Shown piece by piece: positions 1 through 5,000 of a stretch of DNA of 11,792 bases (positions are counted from its first letter, which is position 1; each line of letters starts with the position of its first letter). Below the pieces are notes generated by a model that did no database searches, was not told the DNA's origin, and saw only the letters and a list, made by a program, of their open reading frames with translations. The translations under genes and the position numbers were made by a program. Source of the stretch: Hyphomonadaceae bacterium (GTDB lineage: Bacteria; Pseudomonadota; Alphaproteobacteria; Caulobacterales; Aquidulcibacteraceae); NCBI GenBank assembly GCA_025458365.1, contig JALOSP010000017.1:1-11792 (forward strand), read 5' to 3'.

Positions 1-339
1 TTGATGTCCATCGCCCGCGCCCGTCAGCTTCGCAAAACCATGACCCAATGGGAGGTGCGACTGTGGTCCAAGCTGCGCGGCGATGCGACCGGCGCCCGGT
101 TTCGGCGCCAGCATCCCATTGGTCGCTATATCGTGGACTTCGCCAGCATCCCGGCCAGACTGATCATCGAGGTGGATGGTTTCCACCACCGTCTTTCAAC
201 ACGTGATGCGGCCCGTGATGCCTGGCTGTGCGATCAGGGCTGGCAGGTGCTGCGGATCAGCAATCATCAGGTTCAATGGCAGCTTTACGAGGTATGTCAT
301 GGGATTGCACAAGCTGTTCGGGAGCGTCTTGGGAGGTAA
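1..339 (+). CDS. DUF559 domain protein (Vsr-like endonuclease fold), 5' end uncertain
   Basis: This is a 112-residue protein of the DUF559 family, whose members resemble the very-short-patch-repair (Vsr) nuclease fold of the restriction-endonuclease superfamily. The family pattern is clear: an N-terminal helix with the motif ARQLRKTMTQWEVRLWSKLR (residues 6-25), then FRRQHPIGRYIVDF (34-47), then IIEVDGFHH (55-63), then QVLRIS (82-87). Asp46, Glu57 and Asp59 sit where a D...ExD-type metal site would be expected, so the active site looks intact. Reading begins at the first base of the window (TTG, then ATG at 4). The length is close to the usual 110-130 residues, but a start further upstream cannot be excluded. 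The stop is followed after three bases by a strong hairpin repeat. The biological role of stand-alone DUF559 proteins is not established, and nuclease activity is inferred from the fold only. Confidence 0.85.
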   Translation: MMSIARARQLRKTMTQWEVRLWSKLRGDATGARFRRQHPIGRYIVDFASIPARLIIEVDGFHHRLSTRDAARDAWLCDQGWQVLRISNHQVQWQLYEVCHGIAQAVRERLGR

Positions 340-373
340 GTCTTCCCCCGCGCAACGCGTGGGGGAAGTACCC
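338..373. repeat. Hairpin repeat unit A (paired with unit B at 441-476)
   Basis: An imperfect palindrome starts right at the stop codon of the DUF559 gene. Arms CTTCCCCC (342-349) and GGGGGAAG (361-368) enclose an inner CGCG-CAA-CGCG stem with one bulged T. The 36-base unit matches unit B at 441-476 in 31 of 36 positions, so the two are copies of one dispersed element 103 bp apart. It could also end transcription of the DUF559 gene, although there is no T-run. Confidence 0.8.
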
Positions 374-436
374 TGCGCCAGCAGGGGGATGGACGGCTTC
401 GCCGCGGTCCCCCTCCCCCATTTTCAATGGGGGAGG
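371..436. repeat. Two perfect hairpins inside the repeat array
   Basis: First hairpin: CCCTGC (371-376) pairs with GCAGGG (381-386) around a GCCA loop. Second hairpin: CCTCCCCCATT (412-422) pairs perfectly with AATGGGGGAGG (426-436) around TTC, an 11-bp stem. Both follow unit A directly. Long C and G runs in the stems are typical of the dispersed palindromic repeats found in GC-rich proteobacteria. No coding potential is apparent. Confidence 0.75.
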
Positions 437-440
437 ACTT

Positions 441-476
441 AACTCTTCCACCGCGCAACACGTGGCGGAAGTACCA
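441..476. repeat. Hairpin repeat unit B (copy of unit A)
   Basis: This is a direct-oriented copy of the unit at 338-373, with five differences in 36 bases. Arms 445-455 and 461-471 pair with one A-C mismatch and one G-T pair. The mismatch pair (450/466) differs from unit A on both arms, where the same two positions form C-G, so the copy is diverging and is not kept strictly paired. TACC follows the hairpin in both copies. Confidence 0.75.
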
Positions 477-488
477 CCCGCACCCTTT

Positions 489-528
489 GCTCCCCCGTCC
501 CACGGGGGAGCTGTCGCGCGCCAGCGCG
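489..528. repeat. Compound hairpin, GCTCCCCC family
   Basis: GCTCCCCCGT (489-498) pairs perfectly with ACGGGGGAGC (502-511) around CCC. It is followed by a second small stem, CGCGC (515-519) with GCGCG (524-528). The run then continues into CTGAGGGGGCG. From memory, GAGCTGTCG...CTGAGGGGG strings like this occur as dispersed repeats in many alphaproteobacterial genomes; that is recollection, not a search result. Confidence 0.7.
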
Positions 529-594
529 GCTGAGGGGGCGTTTCCACCCGGCATCGCGATGGCGACCAGCAAACACCGCCACCGCCCCTTGGGC

Positions 595-629
595 CTTGGC
601 GCATACGCCAAGCCCCCGCTGGGCGGGGG
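595..629. repeat. Two adjacent hairpins at the end of the repeat array
   Basis: CTTGGCG (595-601) pairs with CGCCAAG (606-612) around CATA. Immediately after it, CCCCCGC (613-619) pairs with GCGGGGG (623-629) around TGG. With the preceding units this makes seven or eight stem-loops within about 290 bp. The rest of the intergenic stretch (630-747) shows no gene and no convincing promoter by eye. Confidence 0.7.
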
Positions 630-747
630 AGGAAAGAGAATGTCGCCCCACCACCACAGCCACCCATCAGGCCGCGCCGGAAAACGTCATCGCAAGCCGC
701 CTGACAGGCGCCCCGACCTCGTGTAACCCGACTTGAGAACAACACAC

Positions 748-753
748 GGGGAG
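748..753 (+). promoter_or_regulatory. Ribosome binding site of dctP
   Basis: GGGGAG lies five bases before the ATG at 759. It fixes the start of the binding-protein gene and places the twin-arginine signal at the very N-terminus. Confidence 0.75.
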
Positions 754-758
754 ACATC

Positions 759-1910
759 ATGGACCGGCGCAGTCTGATCACTTCGGTTGCCGTGGGCGCT
801 GCGGCCGGGGCCGGGGCGGCAGTGGCTGTTGTTCGCGCGCTCGGGCCGGGCGCGGGCCTCACCGGGGCAGGCGCGGCTGGCGCCACCCAGGTGCAGGCCG
901 GGGCGGTGCGGCTGAACATGGTGACCAGCTGGCCCAAGGGCATGCCGGGCCTGGGTGTCAGCGCCGAGCGCGTGGCCGAGCGTGCACGTGAACTGTCCGG
1001 CGGCACGCTCGATATCCGGGTCTATGCGGCGGGCGAACTGGTTGGCGCGTTCGAGGTGTTTGATGCCGTCGCGACCGGTTCGGCCGACCTCTACCACTCG
1101 GCGGAGTATTATTGGGGCGGCAAGCATGCGGCCTATCCGTTTTTCACCGCCGTGCCATTCGGCATGAATGCGCTGGAGCAGAGCGGCTGGCTGGAGCATG
1201 GCGGCGGGCAGGCCCTGTGGGATGAACTGGCCGGGCAGTTCGGGCTGGTGCCGCTGGCGGTGGCCAATTCGTGTCATCAGGCCGGCGGCTGGTTCAAGCG
1301 GCCGATCGAGAGCCTGGCCGATTTTCAGGGCTTGAAGATGCGCATTCCCGGCATCGGCGGCGAGATGGTGCGCCGTCTGGGCGGGGCGGCAGTCGCGCTG
1401 CCCGGTGGGGAAATCTATCAGGCGCTGCAATCTGGCGTGATTGATGCCGCCGAATTCCTGGGGCCATGGAATGACGTGGGCCTCGGCTTCTTCCGCGAGG
1501 CACCATACTATTACGCCCCGGGCCTGCATGAGCCGGGCGCGGTGCTGGCGCTGGGCATCAACAAGCGCCGGTTTGAACGCCTGTCGCTGGAGCACCAACG
1601 GGTGCTGCGGTTTGTGGCGCGGGACGTGTACCTGACCTCGATTGGCGAGTTCACCTACCAGAACGGCGTGGCGCTGGAAGACATGCGCACCCGCCACAAC
1701 ATCACCCTGCGGGCCTTCCCGGATGATGTGGTCAACGCTGCCGCGCGCATCTCGCGCGAGATGTGGGCCGAGGCTGGATCGACCGATGCGCTGGGGCGGC
1801 GGATTTACGACAGCTGGCTGAAGGCGCTGACCGCCATGCGCCCGTGGATGGAGCAGGCCGAAAGCCGCTATGCCATCGTGCGTGGCGCAGCCTTGGGGGC
1901 GGGCCAGTGA
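759..1910 (+). CDS. dctP: TRAP transporter substrate-binding protein (DctP family), Tat-exported
   Basis: This is the periplasmic binding protein of a tripartite (TRAP) transporter, 383 residues. The N-terminus MDRRSLITSVAVGAA is a twin-arginine-type signal followed by a long Ala/Gly hydrophobic stretch, so export in folded form through Tat is likely. The mature part shows the family pattern: VRLNMVTSWPKG; the segment AEYYWGGKHAAYPFF; LKMRIPGIGGEMVRRLG with the conserved ligand-carboxylate-binding arginine at residue 195; PGGEIYQALQSGVIDAAEF (about 215-233); and APYYYAPG. This combination resembles TakP-type proteins that bind 2-oxo acids or related monocarboxylates, so such a ligand is the best guess, but the sequence alone does not settle it. 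It is the first gene of a dctP-dctQ-dctM operon; its TGA overlaps the GTG of dctQ. Confidence 0.93.
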   Translation: MDRRSLITSVAVGAAAGAGAAVAVVRALGPGAGLTGAGAAGATQVQAGAVRLNMVTSWPKGMPGLGVSAERVAERARELSGGTLDIRVYAAGELVGAFEVFDAVATGSADLYHSAEYYWGGKHAAYPFFTAVPFGMNALEQSGWLEHGGGQALWDELAGQFGLVPLAVANSCHQAGGWFKRPIESLADFQGLKMRIPGIGGEMVRRLGGAAVALPGGEIYQALQSGVIDAAEFLGPWNDVGLGFFREAPYYYAPGLHEPGAVLALGINKRRFERLSLEHQRVLRFVARDVYLTSIGEFTYQNGVALEDMRTRHNITLRAFPDDVVNAAARISREMWAEAGSTDALGRRIYDSWLKALTAMRPWMEQAESRYAIVRGAALGAGQ

Positions 1911-2605
1911 CGACGGGGGAGCTTGCCGGGCCGCTGGGCCTTTTGGCGGAGATTGCATTGGGGGCGCTCGCCCCGTTCCTTGTCCTGCCGCTGCTGACCG
2001 CGCTGTTTGGCGCACCGCTGGCCCCGATCCAACGGACAGTTGCGGGCCTGGCGGAGGACCTTTCCACGGCGCTGGCAGCTTTCGCGCGGGTCTGTCTGGT
2101 GGTCCTGGCGCTGGGCATGCTGGCGGTGGTCGTGTTGCGCTATGTGTTTGGCGAAAGCTTTACGCGGCTGTCTGAAGCCGTAATGTATGCCCATGCGCTG
2201 GCCTTTCTGCTGGCCGGGCCTGCCGCCTTGATCGGCAACGGGCATGTGCGTGTCGATGTGCTGTATGAAGGCATGTCGGCGAAGGCCAGGGCCATGGTCG
2301 ATGTCGCCGGATTCAGCCTGTTTCTGGGGCCCTTGATGCTGGTGCTGCTGGCCTATAGCGGGCCGGTGGTGGAGCTGGCCTGGCGGATCGGGGAGCGCAG
2401 CAACGAGACCGACGGCCTGCCGCTGGTCTGGGCGCTGAAAACCGCCATGCCGGTGTTCGCCTGTGCCATGCTGGCGGCGGGCGTGGCCCATGCCGGGCGG
2501 GCGGCCTTGCGCCTGCGCGGGCTGGACGGTGGCACCGTGGCACCGCCCGACCTTGCCCCCGGCCCCGCCGATCCGCACCACACCCATGCCGGAGCCATGC
2601 CATGA
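1907..2605 (+). CDS. dctQ: TRAP transporter small permease subunit (DctQ family)
   Basis: This is the small membrane subunit of the TRAP transporter, which docks the large permease and works with the binding protein. The chosen start is GTG at 1907, in a GTGA overlap with the dctP stop. The frame is open back to an ATG at 1763, but that would overlap dctP by about 150 bases. The 232-residue product has the four usual helices at about 58-80, 93-111, 131-153 and 176-197. It also has family motifs RYVFG (79-82 region), GHVRVDVLY (112-120) and LPLVWALKTAMP (171-182). An additional hydrophobic stretch at about 12-35 precedes them, so there may be a fifth helix. The tail has a small His cluster (DPHHTHAG). 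The stop overlaps the ATG of dctM (ATGA), indicating translational coupling. Start confidence is moderate because the Shine-Dalgarno is only a G-run. Confidence 0.88.
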   Translation: MTTGELAGPLGLLAEIALGALAPFLVLPLLTALFGAPLAPIQRTVAGLAEDLSTALAAFARVCLVVLALGMLAVVVLRYVFGESFTRLSEAVMYAHALAFLLAGPAALIGNGHVRVDVLYEGMSAKARAMVDVAGFSLFLGPLMLVLLAYSGPVVELAWRIGERSNETDGLPLVWALKTAMPVFACAMLAAGVAHAGRAALRLRGLDGGTVAPPDLAPGPADPHHTHAGAMP

Positions 2606-4188
2606 GTGCGGCAGACATTGCAGGCATGCTCGACATCGCGATGTTCCTGGCCCTGATCGTGGCCTTGATGATGGGCTATCCGGTGGCTTTCACGCTGGGC
2701 GGAGTGGCGCTGTTGTTCGGGGCGCTGGGCATGGCGCTGGGCCTGTTTCAGCCTGGGTTCTTTGCCGCTTTCCCGCAGCGGGTGTTCGGCACAATGTCGA
2801 ACGCCACGCTGACCGCGATCCCGCTGTTCGTGCTGATGGGTGTGATCCTCGAACGGTCGAAGATCGCCGAGGATTTGCTGTCCACCATGGGTGACATGTT
2901 CGGCCGGTTGCGCGGCGGGCTCTTGTATTCCACAACATTGGTCGGTGCGCTGCTGGCCGCTTCCACCGGCGTGGTCGGCGCCACGGTGGTGACCATGGGC
3001 CTGCTCGCCCTGCCCGCCATGCTGGCGCGTGGTTACAAGGTGCCGGTTGCCGCAGGCTCGATTGCTGCGGCTGGCACATTGGGCCAGATCATCCCGCCCT
3101 CCATCGTGCTGATCCTGCTGGGTGACGTGATCGGCAATGCCAACCAGCGCGCCGCACAAGTGGCAGGCAAGCCGGTGGATGCCGTCAGCGTGGGCGATCT
3201 GTTTGCAGGGGCAATCATTCCCGGCCTGCTGCTCGTGGGCTTCTATCTGGCCTATCAGGCACTTGTGGCGTGGCTCGATCCCAAGGCTGCACCGGCGGGT
3301 GATGGCGTGATGCCGCCACTGGCGCGCGTGGTTGGTGCGCTGGTTGCACCGCTCGCCTTGATCATGGCTGTGCTGGGTTCGATCCTGGCCGGTGTGGCAA
3401 CACCGACCGAAGGAGCAGCTGTCGGTGCGGCAGGTGCTGCCCTGCTCGCCGGCTGGCGGCTGGAGCGGGATGCGGGCCGGGCGGGTGGCCTGCTCGCCCG
3501 GATTGTGCTGGCCGGAGGCGCGGGCTTCGTGTTGCTCGTGGCGCTGCGCCTGTTGGTCGACACGCCAGCGCTGGCTGGCAGCGGTGGCCCTGTCGGAGCG
3601 GCGGTGATCGGGCTGGGAGGGGTGTTGAGCGTGCTGGCCTTTGCAGGCGTGATTGGCGGCCTTGTGGCGCTGGCCCGGTCTGGCGGGCTGACACCGGCGC
3701 TCAAATCCACCGCCGAAATCAACGCCATGGTGTTCCTGATCCTGATCGGTGCGGCGATGTTCACCCTTGTGTTTCGCGGACTGGGCGGGGATGCTTGGGT
3801 GGCGGGCATGCTGGAAGCCGTGCCCGGCGGCCTGACCGGCGCACTGCTGTTCACCTTCGGCGTCATGTTCGTACTGGGCTTCTTCCTCGACTTTATCGAG
3901 ATCTGCTTTGTCGTGGTGCCGCTGGTGGCCGTGCCACTGATCGTGATGGGGGCAGACCCGGTCTGGCTGGGCGTGATGATGGCACTGGTGTTGCAGACCT
4001 CATTCCTCACCCCGCCGTTCGGCTTTGCGCTTTTCTATCTGCGCGGCGTGGCACCGGCAGACCGTGTCAGCACGCTCGACATCTACAGGGGCGTGGTGCC
4101 GTTCATCGGCCTGCAATTGCTGGCGGTGGCGACGGTCTGGTTCCTGCCGCAACTGGCCACCTGGCTCCCGGGCGTGCTCTACCGGTAG
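2602..4188 (+). CDS. dctM: TRAP transporter large permease subunit (DctM family), enlarged form
   Basis: This is the main transport channel of the TRAP system, using a sodium or proton gradient to move the substrate across the inner membrane. GGAG lies seven bases before the ATG. Family landmarks include the N-terminal FLALIVALMMGYPVAFTLGG region, SNATLTAIPLFVLMG (66-80), GQIIPPSIVLILLGD (161-175), GVATPTEGAAVGA (264-276) and GFFLDFIEI (426-434). The protein has 528 residues, whereas simple DctM proteins have about 425-450. The excess lies mainly between the ATPTEGAA element and INAMVFLILIGA (373-384), where residues about 288-362 carry two extra predicted helices (298-319 and 330-358). It is the last gene of the operon; its final ten bases overlap the end of the convergent TrpF-like gene. 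Confidence 0.93.
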   Translation: MSAADIAGMLDIAMFLALIVALMMGYPVAFTLGGVALLFGALGMALGLFQPGFFAAFPQRVFGTMSNATLTAIPLFVLMGVILERSKIAEDLLSTMGDMFGRLRGGLLYSTTLVGALLAASTGVVGATVVTMGLLALPAMLARGYKVPVAAGSIAAAGTLGQIIPPSIVLILLGDVIGNANQRAAQVAGKPVDAVSVGDLFAGAIIPGLLLVGFYLAYQALVAWLDPKAAPAGDGVMPPLARVVGALVAPLALIMAVLGSILAGVATPTEGAAVGAAGAALLAGWRLERDAGRAGGLLARIVLAGGAGFVLLVALRLLVDTPALAGSGGPVGAAVIGLGGVLSVLAFAGVIGGLVALARSGGLTPALKSTAEINAMVFLILIGAAMFTLVFRGLGGDAWVAGMLEAVPGGLTGALLFTFGVMFVLGFFLDFIEICFVVVPLVAVPLIVMGADPVWLGVMMALVLQTSFLTPPFGFALFYLRGVAPADRVSTLDIYRGVVPFIGLQLLAVATVWFLPQLATWLPGVLYR

Positions 4189-4850
4189 GGCGACAGTGCC
4201 ACAGTGAGGGCATGGAGCTTGATGTGGTCGAGCAGGTCGCTGGTCCGCACGGATGAGCACAAGTCCAACCCGAACGGGCGCACGGCGGCCAATGCCCGTG
4301 CGGCATTGTGTGCCCCGATGCCGCCCGCCAGCAGGCACGGCACGGGCGAGGCTGCCACCAGTTTGGCCGACAGGCTCCAGTCATGGACCCGCCCCGTACC
4401 GCCCAATTCCTTCACCGGGCCTGTAAACGAGCCGGAATCCAGCAGCAGCATGTGAGACGTCCTCGCCGCGTCCACGCCCCAGTCTATGCTCGCCCCGCTT
4501 TCGATATGCACCACCTGCACAATCTTCAGCGCCGGTCGCGCAGCCGCAATCGCCAGCCGGACCGCCTCATCCACATGATCGACGATCTGCAAGGTGTCCG
4601 CGCCAGTGAAGTCGGCCTCGGCGATCAGGGCCTCTGCTGTCGTGGCGGATGACAGCAGGAAACAATGCACTTGCCCGGCCATGGCGAGGCAGATCTCGCG
4701 CGCACGATCCAGCGTGATGATCCCCGCACCCGACGGCATGGGGCCGACCACACCGATGGCCGAAGCCCCCGCCGCCACCGCAGCCTGCGCCTCGGCGATA
4801 GTGGCCATGCAGCAGATTTTCAGGAAGGGGCTCTGGCGGGTGGTGAACAT
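4179..4850 (-). CDS. TrpF-like protein (phosphoribosylanthranilate isomerase family)
   Basis: This is a 223-residue (beta/alpha)8-barrel protein of the phosphoribosylanthranilate isomerase family, slightly longer than usual TrpF (about 200-210). LKICC near the N-terminus supplies the catalytic-base cysteine (Cys13, equal to Cys7 of Thermotoga TrpF). LLLDSGS supplies the catalytic acid (Asp138, equal to Asp126). ELGGTGRVHDWS (149-159), LAGGI (174-178) and RPFGLDLCSSVR (191-202) match the phosphate-binding end. However, the SxR loop of TrpF, whose Arg36 contacts the anthranilate ring carboxylate, is replaced by GPMPSGAG (36-43), and QLHG is replaced by LQIVD. No other trp gene is nearby. The frame is open to an ATG at 4934, but that extension only translates a hairpin repeat, so ATG at 4850 is preferred. 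It lies downstream of infB on the same strand, 150 bp away. Family membership is sure; isomerase activity on PRA is doubtful. Confidence 0.82.
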   Translation of the reverse strand: MFTTRQSPFLKICCMATIAEAQAAVAAGASAIGVVGPMPSGAGIITLDRAREICLAMAGQVHCFLLSSATTAEALIAEADFTGADTLQIVDHVDEAVRLAIAAARPALKIVQVVHIESGASIDWGVDAARTSHMLLLDSGSFTGPVKELGGTGRVHDWSLSAKLVAASPVPCLLAGGIGAHNAARALAAVRPFGLDLCSSVRTSDLLDHIKLHALTVALSPYR

Positions 4851-4864
4851 GGCGCGGTTGATGG

Positions 4865-4903
4865 CCCTCTCCCCGCGAAGTGGAGAGAGGGTTGGGTGAG
4901 GGG
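4865..4903 (-). repeat. Dispersed hairpin repeat, inverted copy 1
   Basis: Read on the minus strand this is CCCCTCACCC, a short linker, then CCCTCTCTCC, a loop and GGGGAGAGGG. The core stem pairs 67-72 of the 48xx block (CTCTCC) with GGAGAG at 4882-4887. It is the mirror-oriented relative of the repeat at 4951-4998. Its GGGGAGAGG arm lies about 18 bases upstream of the TrpF-like ATG and may be the only purine-rich ribosome-binding candidate there. Confidence 0.7.
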
Positions 4904-4950
4904 TTTCGCCGAAAGCGCAGCTCTCAGGCAACATGGCCCCCTTGCCCGAA

Positions 4951-4998
4951 CACCCCTCACCCCCGGCCCCTCTCCCCGCAAGCGGGGCGAGGGGGAGG
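4951..4998 (+). repeat. Dispersed hairpin repeat, inverted copy 2, just past infB
   Basis: The order is CACCCCTCACCC, a GG-containing linker, then a stem of CCCCTCTCCCCGC (4967-4979) with GCGGGGCGAGGGG (4982-4994). Twelve of 13 positions pair, around AA. It starts two bases beyond the infB stop on the minus strand. It is oriented opposite to the copy at 4865-4903. It could act as a mRNA 3' stabiliser or weak terminator for infB, but lacks a T-run on either side. Confidence 0.72.
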
Positions 4999-5000
4999 CA

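Noticed and set aside
338..630. CRISPR array
   Set aside because: The repeats are different palindromes with irregular spacing, not identical direct repeats separated by unique spacers, and no cas gene is present.
1763..1906. Longer dctQ starting at ATG 1763
   Set aside because: It would overlap dctP by about 150 bases. The GTG at 1907 gives the GTGA coupling typical of TRAP operons.
687..2587. Minus-strand open frames of 442 and 239 codons opposite dctP and dctQ
   Set aside because: They are antisense shadows of the TRAP genes, rich in His, Gln, Arg and Pro, with no family resemblance.
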